Assembly: GCF_900177515.1 (NCBI RefSeq) | Contig: NZ_FXAK01000010.1 | Location: forward strand, 186,001-250,000 | Direction: 5' to 3' | DNA length: 64,000 bases | From: Azospirillum oryzae | GTDB taxonomy: Bacteria > Pseudomonadota > Alphaproteobacteria > Azospirillales > Azospirillaceae | Part shown: positions 31,735 to 39,903 of the stretch, piece by piece | How the letters are laid out: each line of letters starts with the position of its first letter | Position numbering within the stretch: the stretch's first letter is position 1 | Translations under genes and position numbers: made by a program | Notes under the pieces: generated by a model | Seen by the model: the letters and a program-made list of their open reading frames with translations, nothing else | Database searches by the model: none | Told to the model about the DNA's origin: nothing

Positions 31735-33921
31735 GTGAAGAAACGGGTTGAGGGCGGCCGGGTGTCGCGTGGGGCGGCGTTCGGCGCCGTGGTGCTGGGC
31801 GGTCTGATGGTGCCGGCGGTGGCGGGGGCGCAAAGCGTCGGGGGCCAGAGTGCCGGGGGGCAGGGCTCCGATGGCGCCGCGCTGCAGATACCGGCGGTGA
31901 CGGTGACCGGGCAGGGGGAAACGGCGCTGTCGCCGGTGACCGGCTATGTCGCCAACCAGCAGGCGACCGGCACCAAGACCGACACGCCGCTGATCGAGAC
32001 GCCGCAGTCGATCTCGGTCATCCCGGCCGACCAGATCCGCGACCAGAACGCCCAGACGCTGAACCAGGTGGTGCGCTACACCGCCGGCGTCACGGCGGAG
32101 ACGCGCGGCGCGGTGGCGACCCGCTATGACCAGTTGAAGGTCCGCGGTTTCGACGCCGACACCTATCTGAACGGGCTGAAGCTGCAGTCGCTCTACTACG
32201 CGGCACCGCAGATCGACCCCTATCTGCTGGAACGGGCGGAGGTTCTGAAGGGCCCGACCTCCGTGCTGTACGGGCAGTCGCCGGCCGGCGGCCTGATCAA
32301 TCAGGTCTCCAAGCGCCCGACCGCCACCGCGCTGAACGAGGTCGGGGTCGAATACGGCACCGACAACCACTGGCGCGGCACCGCCGACTTCTCCGGCCCG
32401 ATCGACAAGGACGGCAAGTTCCTCTACCGCCTGACCGCCGTCGGCCTGAGCGAGGACGGCCAGATCCGGATGACGGAGAACGAGCGCATCGCCGTCGCCC
32501 CCTCCTTCACCTGGAGGCCGGATGCCGAGACCAGCCTGACCCTGCTGGGCTTCTACCAGCACGACCCGAAGGGCAATTCCTATGGCGGCATCCCGCCGCA
32601 GGGCACGGTGCTGTCGAACCCGCTGGGCAAAATCCCGGTCGATTTCTATGACGGCGATCCGAATTACGAGAAGTTCGACCGCCGTCAGGCCTCGGTCGGC
32701 TATGCCTTCGACAAGAAGCTGAGCGACGTCTGGACCGTCCGGCTGAACGGGCGCTGGCTGCATGCCAAGGTCGCCTACGACAGCCTGTACGCCAACGGCC
32801 TCGCGCCCGACTACCGCACCCTTTACCGCGGCATCGCCACCTCGCGGGAGGAGATGAACAGCTACACCTTCGACAACCAGATCGAAGGGCGCTTCTCCAC
32901 CGGTCCGGTCGGCCACACGCTGCTGGCCGGCGTCGATTACCAGCGGCTCGACGGCCATTACGCCGCCGGTTTCGGGCTGGCGCCGTCGCTCGACGTGTTC
33001 AACCCGGTCTACGGCATCGCCGTCACCCCGCCGGCAACCAACCGCACCGACATCGACGGGCGGCAGACCGGCGTCTACCTGCAGGACCAGATGCGGCTCG
33101 GCGGCTTCATCCTGACGGTGGCCGGGCGTCGCGACTGGGCGAAGACGACCTCAAGCTCCGCCTTCGGCAGCAGCACCCGGTCCGATCAGGCCTGGACCGG
33201 CCGCGCCGGCCTGACCTACGTCTTCGAGAACGGCATCGCGCCTTACGTCAGCTATGCCGAGTCCTTCACGCCCAGCAGCGGCGTCGATTTCGCCGGCACG
33301 CCCTTCAAGCCGGAGGAAGGCACCCAGTACGAGGTCGGCGTGAAGTACCAGCCGCCGGGCATGAACAGCCTGTTCACCGCGGCCGTGTTCGACCTGACCC
33401 GCAGCAACCTGACGACCAGCGATCCCGCCCACCCCGGATTCTCCGTCCAGAGCGGCGAGGCGCGGTCGCGCGGCATCGAGCTGGAGGCCAAGGTCGGCGT
33501 GACCAAGGACCTGGAGCTGATCGGCACCTACACCTACCTCGACACCAAATACACCAAGGACAATGACGGGCTAGAGGGCAAGCGGCTGCCGGCGGTGCCG
33601 CGCCATCAGGCGTCGGCCTGGGCCATGTACCACATGCCGGAAGGCACCGCGCTGACCGGTCTCGGCGTCGGTGCCGGCGTGCGCTTCACCGGCAGCACGA
33701 TGAACACGGCCAACACCTTCAAGGTGCCGTCCTTCACGCTGGTGGACGCCACCGTGTCCTACGACCTGGGTGCCCTGTCCTCCAAGCTCCAGGGGGCGGA
33801 GGTCACCGTCAACGGCAAGAACCTGTTCAACAAGGAGTATGTCGCCTCCTGCTATTACGGCGAGTGGTGCGCCTACGGCTATCAGCGGACGGTGACCGCC
33901 GGCCTGCGCTATCGCTGGTAA
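31735..33921 (+). CDS. TonB-dependent siderophore receptor
   Basis: A 728-residue outer-membrane receptor for ferric siderophore. The signal peptide is RVSRGAAFGAVVLGGLMVPA ending AVAGAQS. The plug domain has ETPQSISVIPADQIRDQNAQ and LKGPTSVLYGQSPAGGLINQ. A 22-strand barrel follows, with a TonB-dependent siderophore-receptor signature and terminal Trp in AGLRYRW. GTG 31735 is chosen because it gives a clean signal peptide and leaves the iron-box-like dyads outside the coding region; ATG 31705 would include one. It heads an operon with a FoxB-like reductase. The siderophore is unknown; no biosynthesis genes are here. Confidence 0.93.
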   Translation: MKKRVEGGRVSRGAAFGAVVLGGLMVPAVAGAQSVGGQSAGGQGSDGAALQIPAVTVTGQGETALSPVTGYVANQQATGTKTDTPLIETPQSISVIPADQIRDQNAQTLNQVVRYTAGVTAETRGAVATRYDQLKVRGFDADTYLNGLKLQSLYYAAPQIDPYLLERAEVLKGPTSVLYGQSPAGGLINQVSKRPTATALNEVGVEYGTDNHWRGTADFSGPIDKDGKFLYRLTAVGLSEDGQIRMTENERIAVAPSFTWRPDAETSLTLLGFYQHDPKGNSYGGIPPQGTVLSNPLGKIPVDFYDGDPNYEKFDRRQASVGYAFDKKLSDVWTVRLNGRWLHAKVAYDSLYANGLAPDYRTLYRGIATSREEMNSYTFDNQIEGRFSTGPVGHTLLAGVDYQRLDGHYAAGFGLAPSLDVFNPVYGIAVTPPATNRTDIDGRQTGVYLQDQMRLGGFILTVAGRRDWAKTTSSSAFGSSTRSDQAWTGRAGLTYVFENGIAPYVSYAESFTPSSGVDFAGTPFKPEEGTQYEVGVKYQPPGMNSLFTAAVFDLTRSNLTTSDPAHPGFSVQSGEARSRGIELEAKVGVTKDLELIGTYTYLDTKYTKDNDGLEGKRLPAVPRHQASAWAMYHMPEGTALTGLGVGAGVRFTGSTMNTANTFKVPSFTLVDATVSYDLGALSSKLQGAEVTVNGKNLFNKEYVASCYYGEWCAYGYQRTVTAGLRYRW

Positions 33922-33964
33922 GCCCCTTGCCGTCCCTCCGTCCCCATTGGCAAAGGAAGCCGTC

Positions 33965-35107
33965 ATGACGCCTGCGAGCCTGCGGGGCTGGCGCCTCGTC
34001 CACCGCTGGACCAGCCTGATCTGTTCGGCGAACCTGCTGATCCTCTGCGTGACCGGGCTGATCCTGGTGTTCCACCACGAGATCCAGCATCTGATGGGGG
34101 AGGAGCTGGACAGCAGCTACACGGAGGGGCAGGCCCGCCTGCCGCTCCAGTCGCTGGTGGATATCGCGCGGAAGGCCGACCCCAAGCTGGAGCCCAAGCT
34201 CTTGTCCTTCGATCCGGAGGACAAGGCGGTCAACTACATCTATCTGGGACCGCCGGAGGAGAGCGGGTTCGAGCTGGGGCGCTGGGTGGTGCTGAACGGC
34301 TTCACCGGCGCCAACCAGATGCTGAAGCAGCCGACCGAGACGCTGGTCGGCTTCCTCTTGAAGCTGCATGTCGACCTGTTCACCGGCTTCGCCGGGCAGA
34401 TGTTCGTCGGGGTGATGGGGCTGCTGTTCGTGGTCAGCACGGTCAGCGGGCTGGTCGTCTACGGCCCCTTCATGAAGAAGCTGGCCTTCGGCATCCTGCG
34501 CTTCGGCCGGGGGACGCGGATCGGCAACATCGACCTGCACAACCTGTTCGGCGTGGCGACACTGGTCTGGGCCTTCGTCGTCGGGCTGACCGGCGCCATC
34601 CTGTCCTTCTCGCCGCTGATCACCGGCTATTGGCAGAAGACCGAGCTGGCGGCGATGACCGCCCGCCATCCGGAGCCGATGACCGGAAGCATGGTGTCGA
34701 TCGACCGGGTGGCCGAAGCCGGGCTGGCGGCCTTTCCCGGCAAGGATCTGGCCTTCATCGCCTATCCCGGCAACGAATATGCCGGCAGCCGCCATTTCAG
34801 CGTGATGGTGCGCGGCCACACCGAACTGACCCAGCGGCTGCTCAGCGTCGCCCTGGTGGACGCCGAGACCGGCGTGGTTGCGGAGGCGGCCGGCACGCCC
34901 TGGTACATGACGGTGCTGATGCTGTCGGGGCCGTTCCATTTCGGCGATTACGGCGGGCTGCCGCTGCAGATCGTCTGGGCGCTGTTCACCATCGTCACCG
35001 GGGTGGTGACGGTGACCGGCTTCATCGTCTGGCTGAAACGGCCGCGGGCGCGGGCGGTGTCGGCAGGGCGAGACGCGTCCGAGGCCAAGCTGGGGAGCAA
35101 GGCATGA
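33965..35107 (+). CDS. PepSY-associated TM protein (FoxB-like siderophore reductase)
   Basis: A 380-residue inner-membrane protein with four helices: near 16-36 (LICSANLLILCVTGLILVF), near 145-165, near 200-220 and near 340-360 (LFTIVTGVVTVTGFIVWL), with periplasmic PepSY-type domains between. His residues placed at membrane edges (VHRW, FHHEI, KLHVD, LHNLFG) suit heme binding. FoxB-type homologues of similar length reduce ferric siderophore in the periplasm. It follows the receptor by 43 bp and overlaps the next small gene by four bases. Confidence 0.88.
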   Translation: MTPASLRGWRLVHRWTSLICSANLLILCVTGLILVFHHEIQHLMGEELDSSYTEGQARLPLQSLVDIARKADPKLEPKLLSFDPEDKAVNYIYLGPPEESGFELGRWVVLNGFTGANQMLKQPTETLVGFLLKLHVDLFTGFAGQMFVGVMGLLFVVSTVSGLVVYGPFMKKLAFGILRFGRGTRIGNIDLHNLFGVATLVWAFVVGLTGAILSFSPLITGYWQKTELAAMTARHPEPMTGSMVSIDRVAEAGLAAFPGKDLAFIAYPGNEYAGSRHFSVMVRGHTELTQRLLSVALVDAETGVVAEAAGTPWYMTVLMLSGPFHFGDYGGLPLQIVWALFTIVTGVVTVTGFIVWLKRPRARAVSAGRDASEAKLGSKA

Positions 35108-35268
35108 CCGGCGTCTGGCGCATTCCGGCCGCGCTGGCCGTGCTCTCCGTCATCGGGCTTGCCGCCGCCATCCTGGGCGACGGGGTGTGGGACTGGCTGT
35201 GCTGGGCGACCCTGTCGGTGCCGCTGGTGGTCTGCGCGGCCAAGCTGTGGCGGCAGTGGCCCGCCTGA
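35104..35268 (+). CDS. Small membrane protein of the siderophore operon
   Basis: A 54-residue protein with two hydrophobic stretches (ALAVLSVIGLAAAIL and LCWATLSVPLVVCAAKLW) separated by GDGVWDW. The start ATG overlaps the stop of the FoxB-like gene in an ATGA junction, so it is translationally coupled and very probably real. Small two-helix proteins are often encoded after PepSY reductases; their function is unknown. Confidence 0.8.
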   Translation: MTGVWRIPAALAVLSVIGLAAAILGDGVWDWLCWATLSVPLVVCAAKLWRQWPA

Positions 35269-35295
35269 TTTGGGCCGCCTCCTTTGGGAGCGGGC

Positions 35296-36837
35296 TCAGC
35301 CGATGCCGTTGCGGCCCGGCGACAGAATGCCGGCCGGGTCGCCCGCCGCGCGCAGTTCCGTCAGCAAGGTCGCGGCCGGTGACCGGCGCAGCGCCTCGGG
35401 CACCGGCAGGCCGTTCGCCAGCCGGTAGGGCGCGAAGCCCCTTTCCAGGGCGGTTCCGATCAGATCCCGGTAAGCGGCGAGGGCGGCCTCGTCCGCACCA
35501 GGCATCATCCGGTCGAAGCCAAGAGTGAAATAGGTCAGCAGGCAGCGGAAGCCGTTGGACTCGATCCCGACATTGAGGTCGATGCCGGCCTGTTCCAGCC
35601 GGTCGCGCGCCCAGCTCAGGTAATCGGCCAGCGCCCCGAACTCGAAGGGGAAGGCGAGGCAGAGCCAGATCAGACCGCAGCCGTCGCGGTCGGGATCGGC
35701 TGTCGCGAGGTCGGGGTGCCGGTCCTTGCGCCAATAGACCGTTCGCAGGTTGCGTCCGTCCGGCACGCCCAGCCAATCCTCGAACCCCTCGATCCAGGCG
35801 CCGTCGCGCCGGGCGATGTCCAGTTCCACCGTCTGGGACACCGCGGCGAAGCGCCGGGACAGTCGGCCGGCGCGGGCCTCCAGCACCTCCGGCGACTCCG
35901 CGCGGATCAGGGCGGAGGCATGCCACTCGTTGAGGGCGGCCGGGGCGAGCCGGTCGGTCGGGACGGCCGCGCGGACATCGTCCAGCGCCAGCCATTTGAT
36001 GCCGTTCCACAGGGTCAGCGACCGGTCGGGCAGGGATTGCTCGCACTGGCAGTCGCGCCACAGCTCCAGGAAGGCGGGCAGGGCGTCGAGGCCGCCGATG
36101 TCGATCGACAGGATGGCGAGGTCGCTGGGCATCGCCTCCAGCCGGATGACGGCGCTTGTCACCACCCCGAGGTTCGACTGGCTGAACAGCCCGTCGATCA
36201 GCGGTCCGGCCGGCGCCGGGTCGAGCCCCACCGTGCGGTCGGCCCCCAGCGGCCCGCAGCCGGTCCGCAGCCGCCGGCCGTCCGGCAGGGCGACCTCCAG
36301 CTCGCACAGCGAGGTCCAGCGCTCGCCCATGCTGCCGTCGCCGCGGTCGAGCGCGTTGGCGAGCGCGCTGGCCTCCGCCGGGCCGCCGATGACGGGGATG
36401 AAGAAGCGGTCGGTCCGCTCCGCCAGGAAGTCGGCGAGCGCCCGGAAGGTCACCCCAGGCTCCACCCGCACCAGCCCGCGCTCGCCATCGAAGCCCGAGA
36501 TGCGGTCGAGCTGCCGGAGGTCGAGCACCACCGCGCCGTCCCGCGTCGGCGCCCGCGACCCCAGCCCCCAGTTGGCGCCGCGGCTGACCGGATGGACCGG
36601 CAGGCGGTGCCGGGTGGCGACGGCGAGGCAGGCGGCCGTCTGATCGGCATCGGCCGGACTGACGATGGCCGACACCCGGACATCGGGCGCGAAGGTGCGC
36701 CGGCCCCAGTCCAGCCGCTCGGCCACCGCGGTTCGGACATGCTCCGGCCCGACGATGCGGCGCCAGTCCTCCAGCGCCTCGGCGGGCGGTTCGCTGTCGG
36801 CAGGCGAAGCGGCAAGGAGGTTGGGCGGCGTGGTCAT
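35296..36837 (-). CDS. VAO-type FAD-binding oxidoreductase
   Basis: A 513-residue flavoprotein of the vanillyl-alcohol oxidase/4-cresol dehydrogenase group. FAD-binding PCMH region: VHPVSRGANWGLGSRAP, VVLDLRQLDRI, VRVEPGVTFRALADFL and later FSQSNLGVVTSAVIRLE. The cap/C-terminal domain contains NLRTVYWRKDRHPDL, similar to PchF-like enzymes. These oxidise 4-alkylphenols or benzylic alcohols. No cytochrome subunit gene (PchC) adjoins it, so electron acceptor and substrate are open. ATG 36837 is preferred over the long upstream frame. It is divergent from a NarL-type regulator gene. Confidence 0.82.
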   Translation of the reverse strand: MTTPPNLLAASPADSEPPAEALEDWRRIVGPEHVRTAVAERLDWGRRTFAPDVRVSAIVSPADADQTAACLAVATRHRLPVHPVSRGANWGLGSRAPTRDGAVVLDLRQLDRISGFDGERGLVRVEPGVTFRALADFLAERTDRFFIPVIGGPAEASALANALDRGDGSMGERWTSLCELEVALPDGRRLRTGCGPLGADRTVGLDPAPAGPLIDGLFSQSNLGVVTSAVIRLEAMPSDLAILSIDIGGLDALPAFLELWRDCQCEQSLPDRSLTLWNGIKWLALDDVRAAVPTDRLAPAALNEWHASALIRAESPEVLEARAGRLSRRFAAVSQTVELDIARRDGAWIEGFEDWLGVPDGRNLRTVYWRKDRHPDLATADPDRDGCGLIWLCLAFPFEFGALADYLSWARDRLEQAGIDLNVGIESNGFRCLLTYFTLGFDRMMPGADEAALAAYRDLIGTALERGFAPYRLANGLPVPEALRRSPAATLLTELRAAGDPAGILSPGRNGIG

Positions 36838-36956
36838 TTTGGGGCGGTCCCGGATGCGGTCGCCGTGGCGGCGGTGCGGTGCATGGTGGCAGATTGCATA
36901 CCGGGAAAGGCATCCCGTTTTCATGGTATGGCGATTTGCCTCTGCGGCCCGCTATG

Positions 36957-37694
36957 ATGAATTCCGAATCGAAGGTTCGATCCGACAGTCCGCATGGGGT
37001 CGTCACAGTGGATCAGGCACGATCGGCCGCCGATGCCGGCGGCGTCATCTCCGTGGTCCTGGTGGAGGACGACGCGCCGACCCGCGACTTCCTGGCCGCA
37101 TCGCTGGCCGCCGGCGAGGGGATCCGCCTGCAGGCCTCGGTCGGAACGCTGGCGGAGGCGCGCGCGGCGCTGGAGAGCGGCCGTCCGGGCGTGCTGGTGA
37201 CCGACCTGAAGCTGCCCGACGGCCATGGCAGCGATCTGATCCGCGAGGTGCGGCAACGCATGCCGGAAACCGAGATCATGGTGATCTCCGTCCTGGGCGA
37301 CGAGCCGTCGGTGATGCAGGCGGTGCGGGCCGGCGCCTCCGGCTATATCCTGAAGGACGCGCGGCCGATCGACCTGATCGCGGCGATCCATGACCTGACA
37401 AACGGCCGGTCGCCGATTTCCGCCTCCATCGCCCGCCACATCATCCGGCAGACCCAGACCGCTCCGCCCGTGATGGCGGAGGAGGCGCCGCCCGCCCTGA
37501 CCCCGCGCGAGATGGACATCCTGTGGGGCATCGCCAAGGGCTTCACCTACAACGACATCGCCGCCCGGCTCGGCATCAGCCGGCAGACGGTTCCCAGCCA
37601 CATCAAGAACATCTACCGCAAGCTTGAGGTTAATTCCCGAAGCGAAGCGGTCTACACTGCGGTGGAGCGGAGAATCATCAAGCTGTCGGACTGA
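36957..37694 (+). CDS. NarL/LuxR-family response regulator
   Basis: A 245-residue two-component regulator. The receiver domain has the acidic pair in VVLVEDDAPTRDF, phospho-acceptor Asp in VLVTDLKLPDGHG and switch Lys in GYILKDAR. A C-terminal LuxR-type HTH reads ALTPREMDILWGIAKGFTYN and SRQTVPSHIKNIYRKLEV. Adjacent ATGs at 36954 and 36957 and a GTG at 37008 are possible starts. It is followed 15 bp later by its histidine kinase gene. Targets could be the divergent flavoprotein gene or the downstream export operon. Confidence 0.9.
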   Translation: MNSESKVRSDSPHGVVTVDQARSAADAGGVISVVLVEDDAPTRDFLAASLAAGEGIRLQASVGTLAEARAALESGRPGVLVTDLKLPDGHGSDLIREVRQRMPETEIMVISVLGDEPSVMQAVRAGASGYILKDARPIDLIAAIHDLTNGRSPISASIARHIIRQTQTAPPVMAEEAPPALTPREMDILWGIAKGFTYNDIAARLGISRQTVPSHIKNIYRKLEVNSRSEAVYTAVERRIIKLSD

Positions 37695-37709
37695 CGCCTT
37701 GAGGCGAAT

Positions 37710-39701
37710 TTGAGCCAGCATATCGCCGGGTTGCCGGCGTCCGGCCCGTCCCTGGCGGGGAGCCTGCGGGCATGGCTGAGAGGCCGCGGCCCGCTGCTGC
37801 TTCTGTATTACGGGTTGGCCGCGATTCTCGGCCTCGTGCTGGTGACGGCGACCCCGGAGATGCCGGAGGGCGGATTGGCCATTGCCGAGGCGACCTTCGT
37901 CCCGCTGGCGATGGACCTGGACATGGACAGTCCGCCGCCCGGGACGATGCCGCCGGAGGCCGTCGCCGTCCCGCTGCCGTACCGCTGCAAGGCGGTTCCC
38001 GATCCGGTCGGCTGTTCCGGCCTGTTCCGCCTGACTTTCCGCTATGATCCGGGCGATTATCCCGGCGACGGGGATCTCTGGTCGATCTATGTGCCGATCC
38101 TGTCCGGGCGCGCGACGCTTTGGCTGAACGGGGCGCTGCTGGTCGACAGCGGGACCATCCAGTCCGACGTGGTCGTCAACCAGTCGCTGCCGCTGATCCA
38201 GCCGATTCCGAAGCCGCTGTTGCGGGACGGCGAGAACCGGATCGACGTCCGCATCGCGGCCTGGAGCCAGTCCGGCGGCTTTCTCGACACGGTGGTGGTG
38301 GGCCCAGACCGTCTGCTTCGCCCCGCCTACAGCCAGCGCGAATGGATGATGGTCACGCTGCCGCGCCTGCTGGTGGCGTGGCAGGCGGCCCTGTGCCTGT
38401 CGCTGCTGATCGTGTGGGCCGGCCATCGCGACGAGCCGATCCATCTGGTGATGAGCCTGATCCTGGGGTTGGGCGTGCTCCAGGGCCTGCCGATGTTCAA
38501 CACCGAACCGAACGGGCTGGAGCGGCTGTATCGCGTCCTCAACTTCGCCGGCCAGTGGCAGGGGGCGCTGCTGCCCTTCGTGATGTCCCGTCTGGTCGGG
38601 CGTGAGCTGGCGGTTCCGATCCGCTGGCTGCTGGTGATCCCGGCGGTGGTCGCCGGCGCGTTCCTGCTCGCGGCAGTCGACCCGGCCCGGCTGCAGCCAT
38701 GGTTCGCGTGGCTGTGGCTCGTCCTTGTGATTCCCTGGGCGGTGGCGATGCTGGGCTGGTCGAGCTGGATCGTGCTGTCGGCGGCGATCCGGCGGAACCA
38801 TGCCGCCGCCCAGCTCGTGCTTGGCGGCCTGATCGTCATCGTGATGATGGCCGGCCACGACATTCTGGCGGTGACCGGTGTTCTCGACCTGCGGGTGCCG
38901 TCGATGACCCGCTACATGGCGCCGCTGCTGATGACGGTGATCAGCGCGACGCTGATGTGGCGGTTCGCCAAGGCGCTGGGCGAAGTCAGCCGCTTCAACG
39001 ACATCCTGCGGCGCGAGGTGGCGACGGCGGAGGCCGAGTTGCGGGCCAGCTTCGCCCGCGAACAGGCGCAGACCCGCGCCGTCGCGCTGGAAAGCGAACG
39101 GCTGCGCCTGACCCGCGACCTGCATGACGGGCTGGCCGGGCAGCTGGTGTCGATCGTCGCCCAGTGCGAGCTGCCGCAGCATGATTACCGCCGCATCGGC
39201 GCGGCGGCCCGGCAGGCGCTGGACGACCTGCGGCTGGTCGTGGCGTCGCTGGACGATGTCGGCAACGACCTGGGCATGATGCTGGCGCAGTTCCACGAGC
39301 GCATCGGTCCCCAGCTGCAGGCGCAGGGGATGGAACTCGACTGGCAGATGGCGCCGCTGCCCGACATCGAGGGGCTCAGGTCGGAACATGCCCTGACCCT
39401 GTTCCGCATCCTGCAGGAGGCGGTGACCAACGCGGTGCGCCATTCCGGCTGCCGCCGGGTCAGCATCGTCATGGCGCCGGCACCGGACAATGCCTCCGAG
39501 AGCAAGGGGCAGTTCGCGGTCAGGATCGTCGTCGGGGACGAGGGCCGCGGCATTCCGGACGGCATTGCGGCGAGGCCCGGCAAGGGGCTGAACAACATGC
39601 GCCAGCGCGCGGCGTCGCTGGGTGCCGACCTGACCCTGGTCACCGGTGCGATTGGTACCCGCGTCGTCATCGATCTGCCATTCCGCCTGCCGGACTTTTA
39701 A
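37710..39701 (+). CDS. 7TMR-DISM-like sensor histidine kinase (NarX type)
   Basis: A 663-residue membrane kinase. The first helix is near 30-47 and a periplasmic jelly-roll-like domain occupies about 55-210 (FRLTFRYDP, then WSIYVPILSGRATLWLNGAL). About seven helices follow to residue 430, then a coiled coil (DILRREVATAEAELRA). The HisKA_3 box RLTRDLHDGLAGQLVSIVAQ has the phospho-His near 471. The ATPase part has HALTLFRILQEAVTNAVRHS and GDEGRGIPDG. The start appears to be TTG 37710 with GAGGCGAA ahead; no ATG precedes the first helix. The ligand is unknown, perhaps carbohydrate-like. Confidence 0.88.
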   Translation: MSQHIAGLPASGPSLAGSLRAWLRGRGPLLLLYYGLAAILGLVLVTATPEMPEGGLAIAEATFVPLAMDLDMDSPPPGTMPPEAVAVPLPYRCKAVPDPVGCSGLFRLTFRYDPGDYPGDGDLWSIYVPILSGRATLWLNGALLVDSGTIQSDVVVNQSLPLIQPIPKPLLRDGENRIDVRIAAWSQSGGFLDTVVVGPDRLLRPAYSQREWMMVTLPRLLVAWQAALCLSLLIVWAGHRDEPIHLVMSLILGLGVLQGLPMFNTEPNGLERLYRVLNFAGQWQGALLPFVMSRLVGRELAVPIRWLLVIPAVVAGAFLLAAVDPARLQPWFAWLWLVLVIPWAVAMLGWSSWIVLSAAIRRNHAAAQLVLGGLIVIVMMAGHDILAVTGVLDLRVPSMTRYMAPLLMTVISATLMWRFAKALGEVSRFNDILRREVATAEAELRASFAREQAQTRAVALESERLRLTRDLHDGLAGQLVSIVAQCELPQHDYRRIGAAARQALDDLRLVVASLDDVGNDLGMMLAQFHERIGPQLQAQGMELDWQMAPLPDIEGLRSEHALTLFRILQEAVTNAVRHSGCRRVSIVMAPAPDNASESKGQFAVRIVVGDEGRGIPDGIAARPGKGLNNMRQRAASLGADLTLVTGAIGTRVVIDLPFRLPDF

Positions 39702-39786
39702 AGCATCCGATAGAGCAGGCATCGGTTCGGCGCCACCAGAACTTGCGAAAATCCCGGTTTCTCCAGATCTCCCATAAACATGGGAT

Positions 39787-39836
39787 TACCCAGAACGGTT
39801 AGTACCCATACAAAGGATTTGGCGCAAACTTTGCGC
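39787..39836 (+). promoter_or_regulatory. Sigma-54-like promoter and flanking sites of the GG-leader gene
   Basis: TTGGCGCAAACTTTGCG carries GG at 39821-39822 and GC at 39833-39834 with exactly ten bases between, as in -24/-12 sigma-54 promoters. The same bases form a 15-bp palindrome (GCGCAAA-C-TTTGCGC, 39822-39836), which could instead be an operator. Upstream, TACCCAG (39787) and TACCCAT (39803) resemble NarL heptamers (TACYYMT) in direct repeat. The ATG is 68 bp downstream of the palindrome. Confidence 0.5.
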
Positions 39837-39903
39837 GGATCCCGGCGGCAGCCAATGCCGGGGCGAATGACTTCCGATCATCCAATAACCAGGGATTGCA
39901 GGC

